Counted from the first letter of the stretch, positions 22,599 through 34,574 are shown. The stretch is 64,000 nt of DNA from Dromiciops gliroides (GCF_019393635.1 NC_057861.1:380810815-380874814); one strand, 5' to 3'. Numbers and translations: made by a program. Notes: generated by a model not told the origin, from the letters alone.

Positions 22599-23179
22599 TG
22601 TGAGATTTAAAATTGGATATAAGAGCAATAAACTCCCCTTTAACCTTTCCCTTATATATCTCCCAGACCAGTAAGAGAAAGAAGCCTCTGGGTTTTAGTT
22701 AGAGATGAATTACTTAGCTTTTATTGTTTGGGAATTAATTAGCCAACAAGCAAGGTGATGCTGATTAGTGAAATAGGAAAGTAGAAATACAAATAAATAG
22801 TCTTAGATCTAAGCTTAGTCTATATTTCTTATAGAACTCACCAAATCCCAAGGCCACCTCTGAGGCTGAGAACTGCATCAAGCACGTGCTGTTACTAAGG
22901 ACCAGAGCTGATCACCAGAGCACGCCATCAAACCTGAGTCAACATGCGTGTGTGCAGAGCAAGAGAGAGAGAGAGAGAGAGAGCACTTCTGTTCTCTCCT
23001 TGCTTTTAAGCTCGCACCCCAGAAGTGGAGTGCTCAGTCACTCTCCCGAGTATCAGCAGGCGCACAGCTGTTCATCACAGTCTCCTTCCCGAAAGGGCAG
23101 TCCTTCAAAAACTGGCATCCTTCAGTTATTGTTTAGCCAACTCTTAAATGTTAGTTAAAAGCTTTCATTTTTTACCACA
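22599..23179 (-). mobile_element. ERV 5' LTR (581 bp)
   Basis: On the + strand it starts TG and ends CA (TGTGAGATTT ... TACCACA), as expected for a complete LTR, and it abuts the primer-binding site on one side and L1 on the other. On the - strand it contains an AATAAAAG element (22724-22717), usable as a TATA-like box or polyadenylation signal, and a TATATAAG at 22659-22652. A GA dinucleotide run lies at 22964-22984. Confidence 0.82.
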
Positions 23180-24085
23180 GAACTAAATCAAATTTATAAG
23201 AATCCAAGTCATTCCCCAATTCAGAAATGGTCAAAGGATATGAACAGGCAGGTTTCTGATGAAGAAATCAAAGCTATCTATTCCCATATGAAAAAATGCT
23301 CTAAATCACTAATGATTAGAGAGATGCAAATAAAAACATCTCTGAGGTACCACCTGACACCTATCAGATTGGCTAAAATGACAAAAAAGGAAAATAATAA
23401 ATGTTGGAGAAGCTGTGGGAAAATTGGAACACTAATGCATTGTTGGTGGAGCTGTGAACTGATCCAACCATTCTGGAGAGCAATTTGGAATTATGCCCAA
23501 AGGGTGATAAAGCTGTGCATACCCTTTGACCCAGCAATACCACTTTTAGGTCTTTTCCCCCAAAGAGATCATAAAAAAGGGAAAGGGACCCACATGTACA
23601 AAAATATTTATAGCTGCTCTTTATGTGATGGCAAGGAATTGGAAGTGGAGGGTATGCCCATCAATTGGGAAATGGCTGGACAAGTTGTGGCATATGAATG
23701 TAATGGAATACTATTGTGATGTAAGAAACAATGAACAGGAGGAGTTCAGAGAAACCTGGAGGGTCTTGTGTGGACTGATGATGAGTGAGATGAGCAGAAC
23801 CAGAAGAACATTGTACACAGTATCATCAACATTGTGTGTTGACCTACTATGATGGACTATATTCTTCTCACCAATGCAATGGTACAGAACAGTTCCAGGG
23901 AACTCATGATGGAGGAGGATCTCCAAATCCAGGGGGAAAAAAAAGAGCTGTGGAGTATAGATGCTGAATGAACCATACTATTTCTTTTGTTTTTGGTGAT
24001 GTTGTATTTTTGTATTTCTATTTTGAGGTTTTTCCTCATTGCTCTGATTTTTCTCTCATAACATGACTAATGCAGAAATATGTTT

Positions 24086-24157
<72 letters not shown>

Positions 24158-24304
24158 TATATCAGATTACCTGCTTCTAGGGGAGGGGAGAGGGAGGGGA
24201 GGGAGGGTGAAAAATCTGAAATTGGAAAGCTTATATAAACAAAAGTTTAGCACTATCTTTACATGTAACAGGAAAACATAAATAAATAAAATATTTTATT
24301 AAAA
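23180..24304 (+). mobile_element. L1 continued: ORF2 C-terminus and 3' UTR
   Basis: L1 resumes at GAACTAAATCAAATT. Open pieces at 23240-23719 and 23625-23852 cover the ORF2 C-terminal region (CWWSCELIQPFWRAIWNYAQRV, then YYC and VDLL end). The 3' UTR holds a TA microsatellite and ends in an A-rich tail near 24304. Confidence 0.88.
24093..24155. repeat. (TA)n microsatellite in the L1 3' UTR
   Basis: About 31 TA units. They sit at the same place in the L1 3' UTR as the repeats at 34524-34580 and 39470-39559. Confidence 0.95.
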
Positions 24305-24962
24305 TGGGGGTGAGTAAAAGTGAGAAGTAAAGGATGACACTAATGTTGCAGTCTTGGTAAGTAGGAGACTGACCACACTTTTAATAGTAATTGCTTAGTT
24401 GGAAAGAGGAGAGAATTTAAGAGAGAAATGTAATGAATTCTGTTTAGGTATGCTGAGTTTGAGCTACCAATGTGATATCCAATTTCAGATGTCCAAAGAA
24501 TCATTGAAGGGTGTATGACTGTAGCTCCAGAAAGATATTAAAACCCAATATGCATATCTGGGAATCATGTGCATAGATATGATAATTGAAACCTATGGAA
24601 ATGAGGTCACCAAATAAGATGTAAAGAAGGAACAAAGAGGGAGTGGAACACTACTAGACAACACTCAGAGTTAGTTGATATGATAGGAATAACACTATCA
24701 GCTAAGAATACTTAGAAGAAGGAGCAAGAAAAAAAAATAGAGCCAGGAGAGAACCATGTCATAACAACCTAATTAATATAGAGTATTCGGAAGAAGAAGG
24801 TGTTCAACATTGTGAAAAGCAGCAGAGAGGTCAAAAATGATCAGTACTGAGAAAATGTCATTACATAAGATTAGCCAGATAAGTGGGGATTACATTGGGA
24901 AGTGATGTGAAACACAGAATAAAGGGTTTGAAGTCTAGTATGTTGGGAAAGGGAAGCTGTTA
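24305..24962 (+). repeat. Ancient repeat, segment 3 of 4
   Basis: Continues the ancient repeat of 15651 after removal of the L1. Block order includes 'GAGTTTGAGCTACCAATG', 'GGGAATCATGTGCATAGATATG' and 'GATCAGTACTGAGAAAATG'. Confidence 0.5.
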
Positions 24963-24978
24963 AAGAATTTTTGATCAG

Positions 24979-25702
24979 GGGTGGAGCCAAGATGGTGGAG
25001 GAGAGGCTGTGACTCCCACAAGCTCCAGATAAACCCGTCCATTCACTCCCAAATAATGCGGTAAAAATCAAAACCCAGAACAGCCTAATGCACGTAAGAA
25101 CAGAGTGAGACTGTTTCTCCGCAAAAGAGGGCAATTCTGATCACCTACTGATCAGGCTGAACAGTTCAGCCTGCGGTCTGGACCCAGCCAGGGACACTGC
25201 TTCCAGCGCATATCAGTCTTCAGCACAAGCAGCTTCTGAGGCTCTGATCATGGACTGGGGAGGGGGTTCGGCGGTAGGCCGGGGTAAAGTGGAGGCAGTA
25301 TCTACTGGAGTTGGAGCAAAGCTCCCTGGGTCTGAACCAGTGGGCTGAATCAAGTGGTGGTGGCCCAGTGGGGAAGGGTAAAAGCACGCCAAGCTTCAGA
25401 CCATAGAGAATCAGAGTTCAATCAGACTTCTGTTTCCAGGTCAAAGAAAAAGCGGCTGTGATTACTCACAAGTCAAGCAGGCTGAGAAGTAGCCCAATCA
25501 GTCCCTGGGCCACGCTGTAGCACGAACAGTGTGTCCTGGAAGCAGCGCTACACTTTAAGGAGTAAAAAGCCAAGAAACAGTAAGCCAGGATGAGTAGGCA
25601 GAGAAAGCAGAAGACCATCGAATTGGGGGAAAAACAGACCACAATACATCCTCAGAAGAAGAAGATAATAATAGGGTCAAAGCTCCAACATCCAAAGCTT
25701 CC
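24979..25702 (+). mobile_element. HAL1-like 5' fragment, 3'-truncated, with perfect target duplication
   Basis: The 724-bp insert starts with the canonical 5' end (GGGTGGAGCCAAGATGG), carries the whole 5' UTR of the subfamily also seen at 35299, and includes about 37 codons of ORF1 from ATG 25590. It stops at GCTTCC with no poly(A), no 3' UTR and no ORF2. AAGAATTTTTGATCAG (16 bp, perfect) flanks it at 24963-24978 and 25703-25718. The duplication starts after TT/AA, like an L1 endonuclease site. See findings. Confidence 0.9.
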
Positions 25703-25718
25703 AAGAATTTTTGATCAG

Positions 25719-25960
25719 TAGAGTTATAAAAGCAGGGATACACATTAAGAATTTTGGTAAGTTCATGGAAGATGGTTTGAAGTAGAAAAGACTAGAGGTA
25801 ATGAGATGTTACAGTAAACCAGATAAGTGAGAACAAAGACCTAAACCAGGAAAGGAACAATAGAATTAGAACATGAGTGACATCTATGAGAGAAATTATG
25901 GGAAAGTCAGCAGCCTTTGAAAATGATCCATAAGGTTAATTTTGGATTAACCTTTGGAAG
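25719..25960 (+). repeat. Ancient repeat, segment 4 of 4
   Basis: Last piece of the dismembered ancient repeat, continuing directly from the target site of the HAL1 fragment. Confidence 0.45.
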
Positions 25961-26864
25961 ATACATTGTCCCTCAGCCAATGATTATATTGTATCAGTGT
26001 GTGATATTTTCTTAATATGTATGTAGAAAACTAACAAAAGTCAATGAATGTGCAATGTCAAGGATATTGGCATTCCCTCCATCACTGTAGATTGCAAACT
26101 GTTCATTTCTTCCCATTCCTGTAGGATTCTTGGTTGGTTATGTTGCTGTTGTTCTACATATCCTTCCCAAAAGGGACCTATAAAACATGTTAAAAATCTT
26201 CTTGGGTTTTTCATTTTTCATTAATTTTTACATTGCCTGAGTATCAATCAGGGCAGCTGTCCATCATTCACTCTCATTGCATTGTTTTATGGTCTTATAT
26301 TTCTTCACTTAAGCTGTTTAATAAAAGCAAATCAGCAAAGATTATATGCTGAAATTCACAAGTTAAGTGAATTTTTCACTGAACAGTCACAAAGCTAGCC
26401 TCAAAACTTGACTGCTCCCAGATCCTATAGTTCAAAATGGGTCTCCCTTGATGCACGTTCCTGGTAACCTCTGACAGTATTCAAATCACTTCTTGGTCAC
26501 TCATAGGCATAACAAGGCTCACCACATAGAGTTCTGCAGTTTAGACTTGGTCGATTTCTTAAGACTATAGGATTTGCCATACTCTGGCTTTCTGAACAGA
26601 TGCATTTCCATTAGGAGAAAAAGTTGGCCATATGTACCCAATCTAGATGCTTTGAGAATGCTTTCTGAATATACTATCTGTGCTATTACTAAGTAAACTT
26701 GGGTTTTTTAGACTGTTGAATGAACTATGAATGCTTCACTTTGTTCCAACATGAAACATGAAGTAACAGCATACTCTACTGAATTAAACCACCCATTATA
26801 AAACTACATATACCTACCCCAAAAATATTAATTTGTTATTATTTTGTACAAATGCTCATATATC
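25961..26864. other. Unique-looking sequence, nothing recognised
   Basis: No LINE, SINE or coding frame can be supported. Composition is moderately AT-rich. Confidence 0.5.
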
Positions 26865-26985
26865 ACCTGTATTGAATAAAAACTCTTGGAGGGCAGGAAT
26901 TGTTTCATCTTTATCTTTGTATCCCCATTACCTAGCATGGTGTCTGGCACATAGTAGGTGCTTAATTAATTATTTTTGATCAATT
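26865..26985 (+). repeat. L2 LINE 3' end relic
   Basis: The wording 'TTGGAGGGCAGGAATTG ... CTTTGTATCCCCATTACC ... GGCACATAGTAGGTGCTTAAT' is the well-known L2 3' end. Confidence 0.75.
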
Positions 26986-27756
26986 TTGATTCCTTTATTT
27001 GAAAGGATTAACAGCATGCAATTTGGGCTTTGATAATTTTCCCCATTCAAAGTGCCATGTGCAGACAGCAGCCAAGTAATTTGTTTTGAAAGCAGCTGCA
27101 GCCCATTTTCAGAGCACAATCTTGCATTTCTTTAATTTGATACCGACTTTAGCATAAAACAATGAAACATGGGGAGGAAAAACAGAAGACCTGGGAAGCA
27201 GTGCCTCAAATATCTCCTGTCACAAAGAGAAACTATAGTGGAGATGGGACCACTAGAAATAGTTTCAAAAGATTTAACACCTTTGAATTGTTTTCAAAGT
27301 CCTTTCAAGTGAAATAGAACTTGCTAAACTGCATTTCTAAACCTGTCCAGCTGTGCACATGTTGCTCCGTATAATCCAAGGTATTGGGATTCCAGCCCAT
27401 TTCTTTCTGAATATCTTCAGTGAAATAGAAGGTGTTTGTGCTTTGTTTTGAACTTTTACTCAGCCTTGTCTGTAGTCACATTTAGCTCAACTGAGCTTGT
27501 CTGAATTAGCCAGTTAGGCAATTTACCCTGCAGACTGCCTAAGACTTCTATGGGCCCTAAGCCCCTCTTACCATTAATGGGCCACAGAGTTAGATCACAG
27601 CAAACTTTTGAAAACAGAAGGTTATTTTTAAAATCCTCCCCATCTCTTGTAGAATATCCCTATTATGGACTAACTTCCTGCTAACCTCTGATTCCTGAAA
27701 TTATAAGAATCAATCAGCTTGGATAGTTGGGCCTATATAAAAAAAGTGCTGGACTT
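26986..27756. other. Unique sequence; 27000-27330 could be a conserved non-coding element
   Basis: It is free of recognisable repeats and has a more balanced composition than its surroundings, including a CAGCAGCC / GAAAGCAGCTGCAGCCC stretch. Only an alignment could show conservation. Confidence 0.3.
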
Positions 27757-27771
27757 AAGAATCAGTAGAAA

Positions 27772-27921
27772 AGGGCAGCTGGGTGGCACAGCGGATAGAG
27801 CACCAGCCCTGGATTCAGGAGAACCTGAGTTCAAATCTGGCCTCAGACACTTAACACTTACTAGCTGTGTGACCCTGGGCAAGTCACTTAACCCCAATTG
27901 CCTTACTTAATAAAAAAAAAA
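27772..27921 (+). mobile_element. Short SINE with perfect target duplication
   Basis: Complete short SINE with poly(A). AAGAATCAGTAGAAA lies at 27757-27771 and 27922-27936. Confidence 0.96.
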
Positions 27922-28583
27922 AAGAATCAGTAGAAACTTGAATGCAAACACTGCTTCTGACCCTTTCTTGCTGTGGAACCATATACGACCTAATTAACTT
28001 TTTAAAAGTATACTGTGGGGGCGGACCCAAGATGGCTGAGGGGAAGCAGCAAACTGCTTGAGCTCTCCTTCTGTTCCCTCAAAAAGAACATTAAATCAAG
28101 CCTCTGGACGGATTCTGAAACTACAGAACCTGCAAAGGGACAGAGAGACACAGTCCTCCAACCAGAGATAATTTAGAAGACTTCAGGAAAAGGTCAGTCT
28201 GATTCAGGCAAAACGGAGGCCCAGCGCAGGGCAGCAACCCAGCTCCGAGGGTGTCAGGGCAAGTCAGCAGGAGCTGTGGGCCACAGCCGAACAACTGAGG
28301 CCCCTGGAAACTGGTTCAAAAATCTGGTGGCCAAGAAGGACAGTGGAAAAACCTACCTGCACCGAATGGGTCAGGCGGGAACAGATGCCAGGAGCGGGCA
28401 CCTGACTGGCCGAGCACACCCAGACAGGAAGTGCAGGGTGGGGGATCTCCACACACCTTAAAGTCCTCAGAGTAAAAAGCCGGTCACACAGCACCTATAC
28501 CCCTGCACAAGAAGCCCAAAACAGGGACTCTGGTGCCCCGAGAGCAGACCTCAACTTAAAAAATTAATAAATAAGCTGCAAGA

Positions 28584-29709
28584 ATGAGTAAGAACCAAAA
28601 AAGAGCCCTCTCCATTGAGAGCTTCTGTATCAATAGGGAAGAAGATAATGCAAACTCAGATGAGGACAATACCCTCAAATTGCCTACATGTGAAGCCTCA
28701 AGAGGGAAGGTGAATTGGGCTCAGGAACAAAAAGCCTTCCTGGAGGAGATCAAAAAGGATTTTAAAAATCAATTGAGAGAGGTAGAAGAAAAAATGGGGA
28801 GAGAAATGAAAGCAAAAGAAGAAAACTATAAAAAAGAATCAGCAGCTTGGAAAAGGAAGCACAAAGATTGACTGGCCAAATGGGGAAAAAAAGTGCATAA
28901 TTTCACTGAAGAAAACAATGCCTTAAAAAATTCAGTTGGCCAAATGGAAAAAAGGTGCATAATCTCATTGAAGAAAATAGTGCCTTAAAAAATAAACTTG
29001 GCCAAATGGAAAAAAGGTGCATAATGTTACTGAAGAAAACAATGCTTTAAAAATTAAAGTTGGACAGTTGGAAAATAAGGAATCCATGAGACACCAGGAA
29101 TCAGTCCAGCAAAATCAAAAGAATGAAAAAATAGAAGAAAATGTGAAATACCTCATTGGAAAGACAACTGATCTGGAAAACAGATCAAGGAGAGACAATT
29201 TGAGAATCATTGGTCTGCCTGAAAGCCATGACCAGAAAAAGAATCTAGACACCATATTCCAGGAAATTATTAAGGAGAACTGCCCTGATATCATAGAATC
29301 AGAGGATAAAATCATCATTGAAAGAATCCACCGATCACCTCCTGAAAGAGACCCCAAAAGGAAAACTCCAAGGAATATTGTAGCCAAATTCCAGAATTAT
29401 CAGGTGAAGGAGAAAATACTCCAAGCAGCCAGAAAGAAGCAATTTAAATATCATGGAGCCACAGTCAGGATTGCTCAGGACCTGGCAGCTTCAACATTAA
29501 AGGACCGCAAGGCTTGGAATATGATATTCCGGAAGGCAAAGGAGCTTGGATTGCAGCCAAGAATCTATTACCCAGCAAAAATGCGCATTTTCTTTCAGGG
29601 GAAAAGATGGACATTCAATGACATTGGGGACTTTCAATCTTTCCTGTTAAAAAGACCAGAACTGAATAGAAAATTTGATCTCAACATACAAGACTCAAGA
29701 GAAGTTTAA
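28584..29709 (+). pseudogene. L1 ORF1 (RNA-binding chaperone), frameshifted
   Basis: The start is ATG 28584 (MSKNQKRALSIESFC). It is open to 28871 (95 codons), broken through the coiled coil, then open again at 29017-29709 (230 codons), which holds the RRM (LENRSRRDNLRIIGLPESHD) and the C-terminal domain (AARKKQFKYHGATVRIAQDL, YYPAKMRIFFQGKRWTF), ending SREV. The coiled-coil part carries tandem 62-64-base repeats, and the 1-base losses in them cause the frame breaks. The C-terminal half looks well preserved, which points to a fairly young copy. Confidence 0.92.
28869..29060 (+). repeat. Three tandem ~63-base units in the ORF1 coiled coil
   Basis: Units starting GGCCAAATGG at about 28876, 28940 and 29002 repeat the block ending GAAGAAAA(C/T)A(A/G)TGC(C/T)TTAAAAA. 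A 63-base unit encodes 21 residues, i.e. three heptads, so the unit length fits coiled-coil extension. Units 2 and 3 are 62 bases, and the lost bases shift the frame. Confidence 0.85.
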
Positions 29710-30318
29710 AAAGGTAAACAGAGGGGGAGAAAAAAAAAAAGGTTACCCTATTAGGTTAAACTGTTTATATTCCTACATGGGAAGATTATACTCATAACTC
29801 TTAAGAACTGTAAATGTATTTGGGCAGAGAGAAGGACTTTACACAGAGGGTATAAATATAAATTATCTTTGATGTGATGATACAAAAAAAATTTTTAAGG
29901 TGTTAAAAACGGAGTCTATGGGGAGGAGAGGAAAGGGGAGGTGGAAGGGGATGAATTATATCATATGAAGAGGTAGAAAAAAACCCTATTACAATAGAGG
30001 GAAAGAAAGGAGGGGGTAACATTGTTTCAAACATATTCTCATTAGATTTGATTCAAAGAGGGAATAACATATACGTCCATTGGGATAAAGAAACTTAACT
30101 CATTCTTTAAGGAATCAAAAGGGGAAGGGAAAGGGGGGCACTGATAGAAGGGAGGACAAAAGCAAGGGAGAAAAGGGTAAAGAAAAGAGAGGGGGGTGAT
30201 AAAAAAGGGAGGGCAGATTGGGGGAGGCAGGGGTAAGAAGTAAAACGTCGGTGAGGAGGAATAGGGTGAAAGAAGGGGGGAAAAGTACAAAGGGGGTAAA
30301 TAGAATGGAGGGGAATAG

Positions 30319-33300
30319 ACAGTAATAATAACTGTGAATGGAAATGGTATGAACCCTGCTGTAAAATGGAAGTGAATTGCAGAGTGGATTCAAAACCAGA
30401 ATCCTACAATATGCTGTTTATAAGAAACACATTTGAAGCAGAGAGATACACACAGAGTGAAGGTCCAAGGCTGGAGTAGAATATATTATGCTTCAGCTAA
30501 AGTAAAAAAAGCAGGGGTAGCAATCCTTATCTCAGACAAAGCACAGTCAAAAATAGATCTCATTAAAAGAGATCAGGAAGGAAATTATATCTTGCTTAAA
30601 GGTACTATAGATAATGAAGTAATATCAATATTGAATATGTATGCGCCAAGTGGTATAGCATCCAAGTTCTTAAAGAAGAAGTTAAATGAGTTACAAGAGG
30701 AATTAGACAGTAATACTATACTAGTGGGGGATCTGAATCTCCCCCTCTCAGAATTAGATAAATCTAGCCACAAAATAAATAAGAAAGAAGTATAAGAGGT
30801 GAAGAGATTACTAGAAAACTTAGACATGATAGATGTCTAAAGAAAATCGAGTGGGGATATAAAGGAATATACCTTTTTCTCAGCAGTACATGGCACATTT
30901 TCTTTTCTTTTTTTTTTTTTTTTTAGTGAGGCAATTGGGGTTAAGTGACTTGCCCAGGGTCACACAGCTAGTAAGTGTTAAGTGTCTGAGGCCGGATTTG
31001 AACTCAGGTACTACTGACTCCAGGTCTAGTGCTCTATCCACTGTGCCATCTAGCTGCCCCTAGTACATGGCACATTTTCAAAAATTGACCATGTATTAGG
31101 GCACAAAAACATCATAGTCAAATGTAGAAAGGCAGAAATAGTAAATGCATCCTTTTCAGATCATGATGCAATAAAAATTACAGGGGAAAAGTAGAATGAA
31201 AACCAATTGGAAACTAAACTAAATAATTTCATTCTAAAGAATGAATGGGTGAAACAACAAATCATAGAAACAATCAATAACTATATCCAAGAAAATGACA
31301 ATAATGAGACAACATACCAAAATCTATGGGATGCAGCCAAAGCAGTGCTTAGGGGAAAATTTATAGCTCTAAATGCTTACATGAATAAAAAAGAGAAAGA
31401 GGAGATTAATTGGGCATGCAACTTAAAAGGCTAGAAAAAGAACAAATTAGAAATCTCCAATTAGATACTAAATTAGAGATCCTGAAAATCAAAGGAGAAA
31501 TTAATAAGATTGAAAGCAAAAAAACTATAGAATTAATCAATAAAACTAAGAGCTGGTTTTATGAAAAAACCAATAAAATAGATAAAATATTGGTTAATTT
31601 GATTAAAAGAAAGAAAGAAGAAAACCAAATTACCAGTATCAAAAACGAAAAAGGGGATGTTACCACCAATGAAGTGGAAATTAAATCAATAATTAGGAAT
31701 TATTTTGCCCAACTGTATGCCAATAAATTTGACAATCTAAATGAAATGGATGAATATTTACAAAAATACAAACTGCCCAGGTTAACTGAAGAAGAAATAA
31801 AATCCTTAAATAAACCCATATTAGAAAAAGAAATTGAACAAGCCATTAATGAACTCCCTAAGAAAAAATCCCCAGGGCCAGATGGGTTTATGGGTGAATT
31901 TTACCAAACATTTAAAGAACAATTAATTCCAATATTATACAAATTATGTGGAAAAATAGGTGAAGAAGGAGTTCTACCAAATTCATTTTATGACACAAAT
32001 ATGGTGGTGATACCAAAACCAGGCAAAGCAAAAACAGAGAAAGAAAATTATAGACCAATTTCCCTAATGAATATTGATGCTAAAATCTTAAATAAGATAT
32101 TAGCAAGGAGATCACAGCAAGTGATCACCAGGATAATACACTATGACCAGGTGGGATTTATACCGGGAATGCAGGGCTGGTCCAACATTAGGAAAACTAT
32201 TAACATAATCAACCACATCAATGAGAAAACTGACCAATACCATATGATTATCTCAATAGATGAAGAGAAAGCTTTTGACAAAATACAGCACCCATTCCTA
32301 ATAAAAAACACTAGAGAGTTTAGGAATAGGGGGAGCTTTCCTTAAAATAATAAACAGTATCTACCTAAAGCCATCAGCAAGTATTATAGGCAATGGAGAT
32401 AAATTAGAGGCCTTCCCAGTAAGATCAGGGGTGAAACAGGGATGTCCATTATCACCCCTATTTTTTAATATTGTCCTAGAAATGTTAGCTTTAGCAATCA
32501 GAGAAGAGAAAGGAATTAAAGGAATTAGAATAGGCAAGGAGGAAACAAAACTATCACTCTTTGCAGATGATATGATGGTATACTTAAGGAATCCTCGAGA
32601 ATCAAGTCAAAAATTACTTGAAACAATTAACAACTTTAGCAAAGTAGCAGGATATAAAATCCACATAAATCATCAGCATTTCTATACATGACCAACAAAG
32701 TCCAGCAGCAAGAGATAGAAAGAGAAATTCCATTTAAAGTAACAGTAGATAATATAAAATACTTGGGAGTCTACTTGCTAAGACAAACCCAGAAACTCTA
32801 TGAACACAACTACCAAACACTCTTCACACAAATCAAATCAGATCTACATAATTGGAAAGATATCAATTGCTCATGGATAGGCAGAGCTAATATAGTAAAA
32901 AATGACAATACTGCCTAAATTAATTTACTTATTCAATGCCATACCAATCAGACTACCTAAAATTATTTTATAGAGCTAGAAAAAATAATAACAAAATTCA
33001 TCTGGAAAAAAAAAATCAAGAATATCCAGGGATATAATGAAAAAAATGCACAGGACTGTGAGTTAGCAGTACCAAACATGGAGCTCTACTATAAAGCGGC
33101 AGTCATCAAAACTATCTGGTACTGGCTAAAAAATAGAGTGGTAGATTAATGGAATAGGCTAGGCTCAGGAAATGCAGTAGTAAATGACACTAGTAATGTA
33201 GTGTTTGATAAACCCAAAGACTCCAGCTTCTGGGATAGGAACTTAGTATTTGACAAAAACTTCTGGGAAAACTAGAAGATAGTATGGCAGAAATTAGGCA

Positions 33301-34265
33301 TAGACCAACATCTTATACCTTATACTAAAATAAGGTCAAAATGGATACACGATTTAGTCATAAGAGTTGATACCATAGGTAAATTAGGAGAGAAAGGAAT
33401 AGTCTACCTATCAGATTTTTGGAAAGGAAAACAGTTTTTGACCAAACATGAGATAGAGTATATTATAAAATGCAAAGTGGATGATTTTGATTACATTAAA
33501 TTAAAAAATTTTTGTACAAACAGAAGCAATGCATCCAAAATTAGAAGGGAGGCAGAAAGCTGGGAAGCAATTTTTGAGGCCAGTACTTCTGATAAAGGCC
33601 TCATCTCTAAAATTTATAGGGAATTAAATCAAATTTATAAGAACCGAAGTCATTCCCCAATTGAGAAATGGTCAAAGGATATGAACAGCCAGTTTTCCCA
33701 TATGAAAAAAAGCTCTAAATCTCTAATGATTAGAGAGATGCAAATTAAAACAACTCTGAGGTATCACCTGACACCTATCAGATTGGCTAAAATTACAAAA
33801 AAGTAAAATAATAAATGTTGGAGAAGCTGTGGGAAAATTGGAACACTAATGCATTGTTGGTGGACCTGTGAACTGATCCAACCATTCTGGAGAGCAATTT
33901 GGAATTATGCCCAAAGGGCAATAAAGCTGTGCATACCCTTTGACCCAGCAATACCACTTTTAGGTCTTTTTCCCAAAGAGATCATGGAAGAGGGAAAGGG
34001 ACCCATATGTAAAAAAATATTTATAGCTGCTCTTTGCGTGGTAGCAAGGAATTGGAAGTTGAGGGGGTGCCCATCAATTGGGGAATGGCTGGACAAGTTG
34101 TGGTATATGAATACAATGGAATACTATTGTGCTATAAGAAACGATGAGCAGGAGGAGTTCAGAGAAACCTGGAGGGTCTTGCGTGGGCTGATGATGAGTG
34201 AGATGAGCAGAACTAGAAGAACATTGTACACAGTAACATCAACAATGAGTGTTGATCTACTGTGA
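30319..34265 (+). pseudogene. L1 ORF2 (endonuclease and reverse transcriptase), broken
   Basis: The N-terminal endonuclease is readable (NP-TICC, ETHLKQRDTH, GVAILISDKAQ, GDLNLPLSELD, open 30433-30795), then a SINE. The linker and RT are open at 31207-31434 and 31410-32345 (311 codons), with [35 protein letters not shown] and [10 protein letters not shown]. The palm continues at 32431-32691 with [11 protein letters not shown] (FADD is the catalytic box). The thumb and C-terminal region follow at 33438-33806 and 33849-34265 (CWWTCELIQPFWRAIWNYAQRA), ending VDLL. Several frameshifts and stops separate these pieces, so no full enzyme can be made. Confidence 0.92.
30903..31061 (-). mobile_element. 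SINE inside L1 ORF2
   Basis: Antisense short SINE with an 18-bp perfect target duplication AGTACATGGCACATTTTC at 30885-30902 and 31062-31079. It is younger than its L1 host. Confidence 0.96.
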
Positions 34266-34515
34266 TGGACTATATTCTTCTCACCAATGCAATGGCACAG
34301 AAGAGTTCCAGGGAACTCGTGACAGAAGAGGATCTCCAAATCCAGGGGAAAAAAAAAAAGAACTGCGGAGTATAGATGCTAAAAGAACCATACTATTTCT
34401 TTTGTTTTTTATGCTGTTGTTTTTTTTTTCTATTTTGAGGTTTTCCTTCATTGCTCTGATTTTTTTTTCTCTTATAACATGACTAATGCAGAAATAGGAC
34501 TTATGTTATTATTTG

Positions 34516-34523
<8 letters not shown>

Positions 34524-34574
<51 letters not shown>

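Larger units (their letters stand above)
19723..23179 (-). mobile_element. Class I (gammaretrovirus-like) endogenous retrovirus, 5' half only
   Basis: Read on the - strand the order is LTR (23179-22599), primer-binding site (22595-22577), hydrophobic frame (22405-22091), gag, protease, and reverse transcriptase broken off at 19723. RNase H, integrase, env and the 3' LTR are absent. The YVDD motif, the DTGA protease motif and a single gag zinc knuckle favour class I. It lies antisense inside an L1. The L1 is missing the stretch matching 31830-33620 of the fuller copy, so one deletion could have removed both that stretch and the 3' half of the provirus. All frames are interrupted and the element is dead. 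Confidence 0.88.

Noticed and set aside
24063-24281. Frame of alternating Tyr-Ile, and Cys-Val or Leu-Ser frames at 53.4 and 41.3 kb
   Set aside because: Translations of TA, TG and GA dinucleotide repeats.
16505-24320. Target-site duplication for the L1 at 16519-24304
   Set aside because: The flanks (TGTTTTGGATCA and AAAATGGGGGTGAG) show no convincing repeat; I did not force one.
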